Shown one piece after another: positions 8,924-17,691 of a DNA stretch of 64,000 nucleotides; the stretch's first letter is position 1; each line of letters starts with the position of its first letter. This DNA is from Pontibacter coccineus. Lineage in GTDB: Bacteria; Bacteroidota; Bacteroidia; Cytophagales; Hymenobacteraceae. A program made the translations under genes and the position numbers. The stretch covers positions 310,001 to 374,000 of the forward strand of contig NZ_JAUOTN010000005.1 of NCBI RefSeq assembly GCF_030546575.1, written 5' to 3'. The notes beneath the pieces were generated by a model that was not told where the DNA came from, did not search any database, and saw only the letters and a program-made list of their open reading frames with translations.

Positions 8924-9169
8924 CGGACATCCATGTCCGGAGGCCATCTGCTGGGGATGTCCACATCCCCGTGCTCAGGTTCGCAGGTATAGGGGACAAG
9001 GATGTCCCCGGCAGAAATACTTTCGGACACGGATGTCCGAAGGAGCGCAAAAATCTCCACACGGGGATTAGGAAATCCCCAACCGTTAGCTTCGGGATTG
9101 ATAAATCCCGAAGAGCCTTGTAGCAGAGCCTTACAGAAATATTCGTTTCTAGGGGCAGGTCGCGACCTG
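8924..9169. repeat. Array of seven mini-hairpins
   Basis: Seven perfect or near-perfect short inverted repeats follow one another: 8924-8939 (CGGACAT/ATGTCCG), 8953-8970 (GGGGATGT/ACATCCCC), 8992-9009 (GGGGACA/TGTCCCC), 9022-9041 (TTCGGACA/TGTCCGAA), 9063-9080 (GGGGATT/AATCCCC), 9090-9113 (CTTCGGGATT/AATCCCGAAG) and 9156-9169 (CAGGTCGCGACCTG). Stems are 6-10 bases with 0-4 base loops. The arms vary on a common theme, with paired compensatory differences. Confidence 0.8.
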
Positions 9170-9194
9170 TCCGAATCGTGCACCGGCTATCATA

Positions 9195-9335
9195 CACCGG
9201 TATACCTGTCTGAATCATTTAACAGCAAACATGCGTCCGTATACCCCATCAAATATTCACCGATATACTTGTTCGATTCCTGCACCGATATACCTACCTA
9301 AATCATGTACCTCTACACCTTTCTAAATCATGCAG
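9195..9335 (+). repeat. Degenerate tandem repeat
   Basis: Units of about 25 bases with the pattern ACCGATATACCT-N4-TAAATCATG recur at about 9196, 9284 and 9309, with weaker versions between (9230-9280). The unit embeds the window-wide TATACCT motif. No ORF of interest runs through it. Confidence 0.5.
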
Positions 9336-9446
9336 AAATATCCTCACTGGATTAGGGAGCATGGATAATAGTAGGGGCAGGGGAAGGTAAATCATTCACC
9401 AACAATTCAGCCTTCCACCACCAACAATTCAACAACCCAACCATTA

Positions 9447-9506
9447 AACAAAAAAACCATGCTGTACGCAGGCATATCCGCCCTCGTACAACATGGTTTT
9501 TTTGTT
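9447..9506. terminator. Bidirectional terminator after mscL
   Basis: Long A-rich arm AAAAAAACCATGCTGTACG pairs with CGTACAACATGGTTTTTTT with one mismatch. It has A and T runs on either side, so it works for both strands. It lies directly after the minus-strand mscL gene. Confidence 0.8.
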
Positions 9507-9517
9507 GAGTTAAAAAT

Positions 9518-9952
9518 TTACTTCGCAGCGATGGTTCGCAGGGCGTCGCGCATTTCTGTAAGGAGCACTTCTTCTTTGGTTGGAGCCGGCGGCACAGCTG
9601 GGGCAGCAGCTTTTTTGCGCATCATGCGGTTCATCCCTTTCACGATCAGGAAAATAATAAAAGCAAGGATAAGAAAATTAAGCGCAACTGTCACAAAGTT
9701 ACCCCAGGCAAACACTGCTCCCAGTTTGCGGGCTTCTTCCAGCGCCAGGCCATCTGGCACGGCACTCGAAAGCGGCACGTATAGATTCGAGAAGTCCATG
9801 TCGCCCAGTGCTGCGCCTACCAGCGGCATGAACAAGTCATTTACAACGGAATTAACTAAGCCGCTGAACGCCGCACCAATGATGATACCAATGGCCAGGT
9901 CCATTACGTTGCCACGCATGGCAAACTCTTTAAATTCTTTTATCATGCCCAT
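9518..9952 (-). CDS. mscL: Large-conductance mechanosensitive channel MscL
   Basis: 144 residues, the usual length. The N-terminal amphipathic helix (IKEFKEFAMRGNVMDLA) is followed by the pore-lining first membrane helix (AIGIIIGAAFSGLVNSVV) with its Gly/Ala packing pattern, a periplasmic loop, a second membrane helix (FLILAFIIFLIVKGMNR), and a charged C-terminal cytoplasmic helix after an Ala/Pro linker. The protein opens as a pentameric pore under membrane tension to release solutes on hypo-osmotic shock. It is a single gene, ended by the strong terminator at 9447-9506. Confidence 0.97.
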   Translation of the reverse strand: MGMIKEFKEFAMRGNVMDLAIGIIIGAAFSGLVNSVVNDLFMPLVGAALGDMDFSNLYVPLSSAVPDGLALEEARKLGAVFAWGNFVTVALNFLILAFIIFLIVKGMNRMMRKKAAAPAVPPAPTKEEVLLTEMRDALRTIAAK

Positions 9953-10078
9953 AAGCTCTGATCTTTTGAAGGTGAGAAGGTTAAATGGTTTTTTTAATAT
10001 GTAAATATATTCATTTGAAAGTATAAAGCAAGTGGGATATACCTAAGTATTTGTCGGTCCGGTCAGCTTTAAAAAACC

Positions 10079-10122
10079 AAGCCCGGCGCTATACCTTGTA
10101 ACTGGTAAAGCGCCGGGCTTTT
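10079..10122. terminator. Terminator hairpin after the first SulP gene
   Basis: Perfect 12-base arms AAGCCCGGCGCT (10079-10090) and AGCGCCGGGCTT (10109-10120) with an A-run on the left serve the minus-strand transporter gene, and the TTTT on the right allows + strand action. The loop side contains TATACCT. Confidence 0.75.
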
Positions 10123-10153
10123 GAGAAAATCTATAGGGGAGAATGAGCTATAC

Positions 10154-11743
10154 CTAAACGAGCTGCCGCTGCGCATAGAATTTATCAAGCCCGATCGTCT
10201 CCATTTTGATGTTTTTATAGGCGGCGGTGGCCTTAAACTCCTCTATGATCTCCAACACGTCGTCATCTATGTGAACGGAGCGCGAGGCATCGATCACAAC
10301 AGAGGAATTGGGCGCCACGTGGTTCAGGGTCAGCATGATGCTGGCCTTGTTAAGGAAGGTAACCTCCTCTGCCAGCACCAGTTCAACATGCTCGCCTTCG
10401 GCGCGTTCTGCACGGTCCAGAAAGAAGGGCGTGCGGTAGTTGTCTCGCAGGATGACGAACACCGACACGGCACCTCCGATCACGATGCCCATAATCAGGT
10501 CAGTCAGCATCACGGCTACCACAGTCACAAAGAAAGGCACAAACTGGCGCTTGCCGGCTTTCCACATGCGGCGGAAAAGTGACACAGAGGTGAGTTTGTA
10601 ACCCACCACAAACAGCACAGCCGACAGCGAGGCCAGCGGAATCAGGTTGAGCAGGCGAGGGATCGTCATGACGCAGATGAGCATGATAACGCCATGTGTG
10701 ATGGTAGAAAGCGGCGTGCGCCCACCAGACGATACGTTGGCCGAGGTGCGCACGATCACGGCTGTGATAGGCAAACCGCCCACTAAGCCCGACACGATGT
10801 TGCCTATACCTTGCGCCTTCAGCTCGCGGTTGGTCGATGACTTGCGCTTGTACGGGTCCAGCCTGTCGCCGGCCTCCGTGCTGAGCAGCGTCTCCAGTGA
10901 AGCGATGAACGTAATGCTCAACACCACGGTCCAGAGTTCCGGATTGGTGATCTGCGAGAAATCTGGGAAGGTGAAGAAAGTGGAAAACTCACCCAGGCTT
11001 TCGGCAACCGGCAACCGCACGAGGCGTCCGCCCGTCAGGGCCAGCTCCGGAAAGTATGCGATGAAAAACTGGTTGATGCCGATGCTGGCCAGCACTGCAA
11101 TCAGGGCAGCCGGTACAAACTTAAAGAAGGTATAGCGCTTGAGGGAGGGCTTGTCGAAGAGGAAAATAATGGCCAGCGACAGGAAGGTGATCAGGGTTGC
11201 GCCCGGGCTGATGTACTGCAGGATGCCGGCTATTTCGGAAAAGACGCGGGTGCTGAAACCATCCTCCATGCTGCCAAAAAGCTCCTTGCCAGAGTAGCCG
11301 AAGGCCTGCGGGATCTGATTGATGATCAGGATCAGGCCGATGGAGGCCAGGATGCCTTTGATCATGGAAGAGGGGAAGAAGTAGGCGATGGTGCCTGCCC
11401 GCAGAAAGCCCAGGATGATCTGAAAAACACCGGCCAGGATCACAGCGCTCAGCACGATCTCGAAAGAACCCAGCGTCTCGATGGCCACATAAATGATCGG
11501 CGCCACACCGGCCGCCGGACCGCTCACATTCACCTTGGAGCCGCTCAGGATACCTACCACAATGCCGCCCACTATACCTGCAATGATGCCCGAGAACAGG
11601 GGAGCGCCCGAAGCGAGCGAAATGCCCAGGCAGAGCGGGAGCGCGATCAGGAAAACGACTAGGCCGGCCGACAAATCTGTTTTAACGTGCGAAAAAAGAC
11701 TGTCCTTTACTTTTGGTTGGAGCGGTAAATTATCGGATTGCAT
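10154..11743 (-). CDS. SulP family anion transporter with STAS domain
   Basis: 529 residues. The N-terminal transport part (about residues 20-430) has 10 or more hydrophobic segments, with the SulP features LIALPLCLGISLASGAPL near residue 33 and an N-x-SSGGRTPLSTITHG region (about 335-350). A short C-terminal STAS domain (about 440-529, strand VVIDASRSVHID) follows. SulP proteins move sulfate, bicarbonate or other anions with H+ or Na+. The SGxxSG-type leader suggests a BicA/DauA-like bicarbonate or dicarboxylate carrier, but the substrate cannot be set from sequence. A second SulP gene lies on the opposite strand at 12416-13951. Confidence 0.92.
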   Translation of the reverse strand: MQSDNLPLQPKVKDSLFSHVKTDLSAGLVVFLIALPLCLGISLASGAPLFSGIIAGIVGGIVVGILSGSKVNVSGPAAGVAPIIYVAIETLGSFEIVLSAVILAGVFQIILGFLRAGTIAYFFPSSMIKGILASIGLILIINQIPQAFGYSGKELFGSMEDGFSTRVFSEIAGILQYISPGATLITFLSLAIIFLFDKPSLKRYTFFKFVPAALIAVLASIGINQFFIAYFPELALTGGRLVRLPVAESLGEFSTFFTFPDFSQITNPELWTVVLSITFIASLETLLSTEAGDRLDPYKRKSSTNRELKAQGIGNIVSGLVGGLPITAVIVRTSANVSSGGRTPLSTITHGVIMLICVMTIPRLLNLIPLASLSAVLFVVGYKLTSVSLFRRMWKAGKRQFVPFFVTVVAVMLTDLIMGIVIGGAVSVFVILRDNYRTPFFLDRAERAEGEHVELVLAEEVTFLNKASIMLTLNHVAPNSSVVIDASRSVHIDDDVLEIIEEFKATAAYKNIKMETIGLDKFYAQRQLV

Positions 11744-11746
11744 GGA

Positions 11747-11857
11747 GTGGAAGAATGAATAATGAGGAATGAATAATGACTAATGAGTAGTGAATAGGTA
11801 ATTAGTGATGAAAAATTAGAGATTACTCATTAGTCACTACTCATTACCTATTACTTA
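11747..11857. repeat. AT-rich degenerate inverted repeat
   Basis: The stretch 11776-11812 (GACTAATGAGTAGTGAATAG and on) is complemented by 11825-11857 (CATTAGTCACTACTCATTACC). Within each arm, short AATGAG/TAGTGA words are repeated. It is similar in style to the GAGTGA repeats at 19575-19731. The rest of the gap to 12415 holds an AGGTATA copy (11894) and a promoter-like element. Confidence 0.55.
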
Positions 11858-12185
11858 CAGCCGACTGATCCACGCCATAAAAGGTGACGGGTCAGGTATA
11901 GGCTAGTAAGAGAAGTTGGTTAGGAAACGCAGGCCTGATTGGGACGGGAAGGCATAGGGGCGCCTTTCCTGACTATCGACCAACGGCCAATGCTCATGAA
12001 GGGGGAGTAGGGGGACTATGGGTAAAGGAGCGGAGCATATAGATGTATAAATTTACGATTTTATCTATACAAAGGCAAGGTTGCGGTTCCTGCTAAAGCC
12101 ATTTCAAAATCGACTTCGCATTTGTTCGTCAGTTCTCACGAATGCCGGGAGCATGATTAGCGGTGCGGGAAAAACTGATAAGCTT

Positions 12186-12218
12186 TTTGTATTATAAAAA
12201 ATAAACCTTTTAACTTTG
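12186..12218 (+). promoter_or_regulatory. Bacteroidota-type promoter for the second SulP gene
   Basis: TTTG (12186-12189) and TAACTTTG (12211-12218) are 21 bases apart, a full match to the TTTG / TAnnTTTG consensus. A second perfect TACTTTTG box occurs at 12327-12334 without a matching upstream box. The predicted leader is about 190 or 75 bases long. Confidence 0.5.
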
Positions 12219-12415
12219 AAGCCGCATGAGAGCAGCATCCCTACATACCATCGGCAATACGCCAGATTGATTTAATTTTCTTTTGACAGCAGCCTCCCCC
12301 CGGGTATAAGCTGTTTCCCCTCCATTTACTTTTGGTTACACCATTGCTATGCCCTTTATTTCGGGCTGCGGCAGTTTCCTATTGCTTTTGCACATTTTAC
12401 CGATATCACTTAGTT

Positions 12416-13951
12416 ATGATTTACTCACCTATCTCCATGAAGGAGATCAATTTCAGAAATGAAATTCTGGCAGGGCTAACTGTTGCTCTCGCCTTGGTAC
12501 CGGAGGCGGTTGCCTTTGCCTTTGTCGCTGGCGTTGAACCGCTTGTGGGCCTGTACGCCGCCTTTATTGTTTGCCTGATCACGGCCGTTTTTGGTGGCAG
12601 ACCCGGTATGATTTCCGGCGCAACCGGAGCGCTGGCCGTGGTCATGGTTTCGCTTGTGTCCAGTCATGGGGTGGAATACCTGTTTGCGGCTGTCGTGCTG
12701 ATGGGGTTGATCCAGATTCTGTTCGGCGTGCTCAAACTGGGCAAATTTATACGACTTGTACCGGAGCCCGTGATCTATGGCTTCGTCAATGGCCTGGCCA
12801 TCGTGATCTTCAAGTCGCAGTTCGCCCAGTTTAAAGTGCCTGCCCTGGCAGGAAGTGGCCTGGACTGGATGTCGGGAAAGGCGCTGTACGTTATGGGAGC
12901 CCTGGTGCTGCTGACCATGGCCATCATGTTCATTTTGCCCAAGATCACCAAAAAGATCCCGGCCGCGCTGACCGCTATTGTCGTTGTGTCGGCCATTGTG
13001 ATCGGTTTCGGCCTGGATACCAGAACCGTGGGCGATGTTGCCTCCGTAGGTGGGGGCTTGCCTGCCTTCGGCATCCCGATGGTGCCTTTCACGTTGGAGA
13101 CGCTCTACATCATTCTTCCTTACTCGCTGATTCTGGCAGGCATCGGTTTGCTGGAGTCTCTGCTCACACTAACGATTGTGGATCAACTGACGGACACGCG
13201 CGGGCGCGGAAACCAAGAGTCCATCGCACAGGGAGCTGCCAATGTGGTAGGCGGATTCTTCGGTACGATGGGCGGTTGTGCCATGATCGGGCAGAGTATC
13301 ATCAATGTGAGCTCCGGCGGTCGTACGCGCCTGTCTGGCATCACGGCGGCGGTTATGCTACTGGTCTTCATCCTGTTTTTGTCTACTTTGATCGAAATGG
13401 TGCCAATGGCGGCACTGGTAGGCCTGATGTTCATGGTGGCGATTGGTACGTTTGAATGGGCCAGCTTTAAGGTGCTGCGCCGCATACCCAAATCAGACGC
13501 GATTGTCATGGTGGCGGTAACGGTACTAACCGTGATCTTCGACCTGGCCATCGCTGTGCTGATCGGTGTAGTGATAGCCGCGCTGGTGTTTGCATGGGAC
13601 AGCGCTGTGCGCATTCGTGCCCGCAAGTATGTGGATGCAAAAGGCGTGAAGCACTACGAGATATTCGGGCCGCTTTTCTTCGGTTCTACCGCCACATTCC
13701 TGGAGAAATTTGATGTGGCCAACGATCCGGAAGAAGTGGTCATCGATTTCAAAGAGTCGCGCGTGGTGGACCACTCCGGTATAGAGGCACTGAACAAACT
13801 GACAGAGAAGTACCATGTTGCTGGCAAAAAACTGCATCTACGTCACCTGAGTGAAGACTGCCGTCGTCTGTTGGCCAATGCTGACAGCTTCATCGAAGTG
13901 AACATCATGGAAGACCCGCACTATGCCGTGCTTTCTGATAAGCTGTCCTAA
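12416..13951 (+). CDS. SulP family anion transporter with STAS domain
   Basis: 511 residues from ATG 12416 (MIYSPISMKEIN). The annotated frame extends upstream to 12332, but that leader is not conserved in kind; an ATG at 12437 is also possible. The first transmembrane part opens with AGLTVALALVPEAVAFAFVAGV, the classic SulP pattern, followed by PGMISGATGALAVVMV and a SSGGRTRLSGI motif. The C-terminal STAS domain (about 425-511, VVIDFKESRVVDHSGIEAL) contains the loop that often carries a phospho-Ser. It is more sulfate-permease-like than the neighbour at 10154, with which it faces away across a 670-base gap. The substrate is unknown. Confidence 0.92.
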   Translation: MIYSPISMKEINFRNEILAGLTVALALVPEAVAFAFVAGVEPLVGLYAAFIVCLITAVFGGRPGMISGATGALAVVMVSLVSSHGVEYLFAAVVLMGLIQILFGVLKLGKFIRLVPEPVIYGFVNGLAIVIFKSQFAQFKVPALAGSGLDWMSGKALYVMGALVLLTMAIMFILPKITKKIPAALTAIVVVSAIVIGFGLDTRTVGDVASVGGGLPAFGIPMVPFTLETLYIILPYSLILAGIGLLESLLTLTIVDQLTDTRGRGNQESIAQGAANVVGGFFGTMGGCAMIGQSIINVSSGGRTRLSGITAAVMLLVFILFLSTLIEMVPMAALVGLMFMVAIGTFEWASFKVLRRIPKSDAIVMVAVTVLTVIFDLAIAVLIGVVIAALVFAWDSAVRIRARKYVDAKGVKHYEIFGPLFFGSTATFLEKFDVANDPEEVVIDFKESRVVDHSGIEALNKLTEKYHVAGKKLHLRHLSEDCRRLLANADSFIEVNIMEDPHYAVLSDKLS

Positions 13952-13956
13952 GAGCG

Positions 13957-14013
13957 ACCGTCTTATACCTAAAAAGGAGGCCAGTATGGCCTCCTTTTTA
14001 GGTATAAGACGGT
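13957..14013. terminator. Perfect 26-base-pair bidirectional terminator carrying AGGTATA on both arms
   Basis: Arms 13957-13982 and 13988-14013 are perfectly complementary around the loop AGTAT. Each arm contains the TTATACCTAAAAAGG or inverse sequence, so AGGTATA occurs as an inverted pair. It lies between the convergent SulP (+) and phosphoesterase (-) genes and serves both. Confidence 0.88.
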
Positions 14014-14023
14014 TTCAGACAGG

Positions 14024-14773
14024 CTATACCTCGTACAAAAGGTAAGGTTTCCCATAGCCTGACCTCTCCAGCACAGGCAGCGACACGTTGAACACCTGTA
14101 CACCAGTGCTGGTTTTACCCTCGAGCGTGCCCGCGTGCGCGTGTCCATGGAAGGTAGCTAGCACGTTGCGCCGGTTCAGTGGCTCCTCGAGGCGGGAGCA
14201 GCCCAGGAAAGCGTGAATGGCCTCCGGTTCCCCTTCCACGGTTGCCTGAATGGGCGCGTAATGCAGCAGCACGATCTTTTTCATATCGGTTTGCTGGCTG
14301 TCGAGCTGCGACAGGGCCGCGTCCAGTTTCAGGGCCTCGGTCACGGCTTCCTGTACAAAGTCCTTGTTGAGTTGCTCACCAAACATACCCAACATATACC
14401 GGTCGAAGCCACCGCCATACCCTTTCACGCCGGCAAAGCCCACATGCCCGATCACCGTAAAGTCACCGTCGAGCAGCTGCAGGTTGGTTTGGGCAAAAAC
14501 CTTACGCAATTTCTTTACCTGGTCGTGGTCATAGTCGTGGTTTCCCAGCACGGCCAGCACCGGAATAGAGCAGGCTCTGAGCTCCTCGGCCAGCACTTCG
14601 GCTTCGCTCTCGCGGCCCGTGTCGGTCAGGTCGCCGCAGAGCAGCAGCACATCCGCCTCCTCCGACACCTGCCTGAAAAAGTCAACCCATTTGCCTGTAT
14701 CCTGCTCACTCACGTGTATGTCGCCTACGGCCGCAATGCGTAGTTTCTTAGGTTCCGTATTCTCGTCTTGCAT
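14024..14773 (-). CDS. Metallophosphoesterase (calcineurin-like)
   Basis: 249 residues, cytoplasmic. The di-metal motifs appear in order: GDIHVSE (residues about 17-23), GDLTDTG (about 46-52), GNHDYD (about 75-80), a single H (LLHYAP) and GHAHAG near the C-terminus. These fit the calcineurin-like phosphoesterase superfamily, whose members hydrolyse phosphate esters with Mn or Fe. The specific substrate is not evident. The C-terminus ends YEV-stop, and the TAG stop codon lies inside a copy of the AGGTATAG motif (14025-14031). Confidence 0.9.
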   Translation of the reverse strand: MQDENTEPKKLRIAAVGDIHVSEQDTGKWVDFFRQVSEEADVLLLCGDLTDTGRESEAEVLAEELRACSIPVLAVLGNHDYDHDQVKKLRKVFAQTNLQLLDGDFTVIGHVGFAGVKGYGGGFDRYMLGMFGEQLNKDFVQEAVTEALKLDAALSQLDSQQTDMKKIVLLHYAPIQATVEGEPEAIHAFLGCSRLEEPLNRRNVLATFHGHAHAGTLEGKTSTGVQVFNVSLPVLERSGYGKPYLLYEV

Positions 14774-14858
14774 CGTGTTTCGTTTTATTGAATGTAATAC
14801 TACGTGTCAAGCCTGTTTCAGGATAGGGGAGGTAACCTATACCTGCCCTGAAAAGAAA

Positions 14859-14888
14859 CAGCCCCCGCAATTCGTGGTGCGGGGGCTG
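14859..14888. terminator. GC-rich terminator hairpin
   Basis: Arms CAGCCCCCGCA (14859-14869) and TGCGGGGGCTG (14878-14888) are perfect. It follows the minus-strand TonB-dependent receptor gene. Confidence 0.7.
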
Positions 14889-14912
14889 AGTAGGCTAACA
14901 AGTACTATTTAT

Positions 14913-17348
14913 CTAATTTCCGGTTCTGTTGATCTCCTCCAGGTTGGTGTTGCGCTTCTTGGCTTCAAAGTCTTTACCCTTGGCAAAATTGAAACGCAGG
15001 TTGATGCGGATGCTCTGGGTGCCCTGGTACTGATCAATGGCGTTGAGGTTTCCATCCAGCAGGGTTTTCACTTTCAGCATGCGGGATTGGAAGATGTCGG
15101 TTGCGTTAACAGCCAGCGTCAGGCGGTCGTCCATAAACGTGCGCTTGAGGCCGGCATCGAGCCACCACTGGCTTTTGATCTCGTACAGGCCGTACACGGC
15201 CGGACCCTGGAAGCCGGCGTTCAGCTCCATGCGGATGTCTTGTGGCAGCTGGATACTCTGGTTAGACTGCACGTAGAACAGCACCTGGTCATTGACAACA
15301 TCCTGTGCATTCACCTCTTTGGTATAGCGCTGGTAGGCCAGGGTAGCCGTGTTGCTCATCTCCCACTTGCCTGAGATCTTTACCGGTGCTACCAGCGTGG
15401 TGTACAGGTTCTTGTAACTCTCGATGTTACGCTGACCAAAAACGGTGGTGTTGTCCTCGCTGTTATAAGTCGGTATCTCGCCAATAAAGTCAGTCGTGAT
15501 AGAGTAGCCGGCCATCAGGTTGTAGCGCTCCTTCAGGGTCTGCGTGATCTCAAAGGAGTTGGTGTACTGCGGTTTCAGGTTCGGGTTGCCCTGCGACCAG
15601 GTATAGGGATCGAGGTAGAAGATGAACGGATTCAACTGGCCGTAGTAAGGGCGGTTGATGCGGCGGCTGTACTTGTAGCTCACCTGGTAGTCGTCGCTCA
15701 CTTTCTGCTGCAGGAACAGGCTGGGGAATAGGTCCAGGTAGTTGCGCTTTTTGATATCCTCCAACGTGATGGAATTGCCCTCGGAAGACGTGTGCTCGGC
15801 GCGGAGACCAGCCATTACTTTCCAGGTGTCGCTCAGTTTAGCAGAGTAGTTTGCATACCCGGCATAAATGTTCTCGGTGTACACAAAGTGGCTGGTGCGG
15901 CGTGGGTCCAGTACCTCGCGGCCATCCGTTACTTCGTAGAAAAGCAACTCGTTGTCTGACACGACATGGCTGGCCTTGGCGCCCAGTTCCAGCTTGTCGT
16001 CCTGGCCCAGTTTCTTTCCGAAATCCACTTTGGCAGCCAGGATGTCGTAGCCGGTAGGATTAAAGCTGGTAAGGTGCTCTTGGCTTACCAGTTCGTCGGT
16101 ACCCAGCACATACTGTCTATTTTTGAATACAAAGTCAGTCTCGTCCGAGATGCGGGCATAATCCACATCAGCCGAAAGGGTGGTGCCCACTGTGTCGAGC
16201 TTGCCGTTGTAGTGCAGGTTGAAGGTACCGTTGCGGTAAGTGCTCTTGTGTTCGTTGGTAGCAGAGATGTGACGACTGTCAGCAGCCACCGGGCGACGCA
16301 GATCAGACTCGGTGTTAAAGATGCCCTCGTTTGAGTTGTGGAACAGGTTGCTCATGAAACCCACGCTATGGCGTTCAGTAATTTCGTAGTCGGTGCCCAA
16401 GCGCAGGGTCGGGCTGATGCGCTCGCGCTCTTCTATACCTACCTGGTCGAAGAAGCTGCGGCCGGCCGGGTCGTTGAAGATGCGTTCCATCTCCATGTCG
16501 CGGAAGTTCATGCGGCGTGCAAAGTCCAGGCCGGCCGTGGTGTTCCACTTGCCGCTCTTGTGGTTCAGGTCGAAGCCCCCGTTGTATGAGTTCAGGCGGT
16601 TGTACTGGTAGCCCACGTACACGTTGCCGTTCATGCCGAACGCCTCGTTCTTTTTCAGGTTGATGTTGATGATGCCGGAAGCGCCCTCAGCATCATAGCG
16701 GGCAGATGGGTTGGTGATGATCTCCAGGTCTTTCAGATTCTCCGCCGACATACCCTGCAGCAGGTTCTGCAACTGCTTGCCGGAGAGGTACGACTGCTTG
16801 CCGTTGATCATGACCTGCACGCCGGGCTTGCCGTTCAGGGTGATGTTGCCATCCTGGTCAATCCACACGCCCGGCGATTTCTCCAGCACCTCGTAGGCTG
16901 TGCTGCCTTGTGCCAGTCCGGTGCCTTCCACGCTCACCACCATTTTCTCAGCGTCGTTGGTAATGGTAGGGCGCATGGTCTGAATCGTCACTTCCTTCAG
17001 GGTTTTCACATCCGGTTTCAGTTGCAGTTTACCAAAGTCTCGGCTGAAATCAGATCCAGTCACTTCAAACACCTCTGTAGTCAGTGGCAGGTAGCCCAAA
17101 CCGCTTAACTTTAACTTATAACTTCCCTTCACCGGCGTTTTAATTCGGAAGGAGCCATCCATCTCAGCGATGGCTCCTGTCACCACCGCGTCAGCAGAGG
17201 AGGAGATTACAGCGACATTCACAAAGCCGAGTCCCTGTTCTTTTTCGTCCAGCACTTTACCCGTTAGCCAGCCTTCATTTTGGGCTAAGGATTTGTGTGA
17301 CAGTATAGTAAGGATAATGAAGGCGAATAAATAGAATAACTTTTTCAT
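14913..17348 (-). CDS. TonB-dependent outer membrane receptor
   Basis: 811 residues. A signal peptide (KLFYLFAFIILTILSHKSLAQ) leads into a carboxypeptidase-regulatory-like beta-sandwich (about residues 25-110, LTGKVLDEKEQGLGFVNVAV). A plug domain (about 120-230) follows, with motifs VMINGKQSYLSG and SARYDAEGASGIININLKK, the latter typical of the OMP_b-brl_3 type. The rest is a large barrel with alternating aromatic strands to the C-terminus. This architecture is common in Bacteroidota receptors that do not have a SusD partner, and none is found next to it. The cargo is unknown. Confidence 0.9.
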   Translation of the reverse strand: MKKLFYLFAFIILTILSHKSLAQNEGWLTGKVLDEKEQGLGFVNVAVISSSADAVVTGAIAEMDGSFRIKTPVKGSYKLKLSGLGYLPLTTEVFEVTGSDFSRDFGKLQLKPDVKTLKEVTIQTMRPTITNDAEKMVVSVEGTGLAQGSTAYEVLEKSPGVWIDQDGNITLNGKPGVQVMINGKQSYLSGKQLQNLLQGMSAENLKDLEIITNPSARYDAEGASGIININLKKNEAFGMNGNVYVGYQYNRLNSYNGGFDLNHKSGKWNTTAGLDFARRMNFRDMEMERIFNDPAGRSFFDQVGIEERERISPTLRLGTDYEITERHSVGFMSNLFHNSNEGIFNTESDLRRPVAADSRHISATNEHKSTYRNGTFNLHYNGKLDTVGTTLSADVDYARISDETDFVFKNRQYVLGTDELVSQEHLTSFNPTGYDILAAKVDFGKKLGQDDKLELGAKASHVVSDNELLFYEVTDGREVLDPRRTSHFVYTENIYAGYANYSAKLSDTWKVMAGLRAEHTSSEGNSITLEDIKKRNYLDLFPSLFLQQKVSDDYQVSYKYSRRINRPYYGQLNPFIFYLDPYTWSQGNPNLKPQYTNSFEITQTLKERYNLMAGYSITTDFIGEIPTYNSEDNTTVFGQRNIESYKNLYTTLVAPVKISGKWEMSNTATLAYQRYTKEVNAQDVVNDQVLFYVQSNQSIQLPQDIRMELNAGFQGPAVYGLYEIKSQWWLDAGLKRTFMDDRLTLAVNATDIFQSRMLKVKTLLDGNLNAIDQYQGTQSIRINLRFNFAKGKDFEAKKRNTNLEEINRTGN

Positions 17349-17612
17349 AGTGTTACTTTGTTAGCATATAGTGTAATAGGATGAAGCAAAACTAGTCTAT
17401 AGTACTTTGTAATGCAAGGTACTGTTTAGTTTATTATATGAATGGCCCGAAATTATCCGTTAACAGTTCCAGAATTCCGACGAACGAAAAACTGACTTAA
17501 GGAAATTCGATGACAGCAGGGTGGGGTAGCTGCTTTCAAGGACAGCTTGATCGATAGATGGTGAGAGGGAGCCGATGGTTGCTTCACTATTTTATTTTAG
17601 CAGAGGCACCAT

Positions 17613-17656
17613 AAAAAAGCCCCTTGTCTGCCGGCGGGGCAAACAAGGGGCTTCTT
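17613..17656. terminator. Terminator hairpin
   Basis: AAGCCCCTTGT (17617-17627) pairs with ACAAGGGGCTT (17643-17653) around a G/C-rich loop, with an A-run on the left. It probably serves the minus-strand gene at 17692. The 17349-17691 gap otherwise shows nothing clear. Confidence 0.65.
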
Positions 17657-17691
17657 CATTAGAAAGGAGAATGTTTGATATATGCTATACC

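Noticed and set aside
8924..9169. CRISPR array
   Set aside because: The small palindromes are not identical repeats with unique spacers of constant length, and no cas genes lie near.
9262..9283. GTTCGATTC, which looks like the T-arm of a tRNA
   Set aside because: No acceptor stem or anticodon arm is found around it; it belongs to the degenerate tandem repeat.
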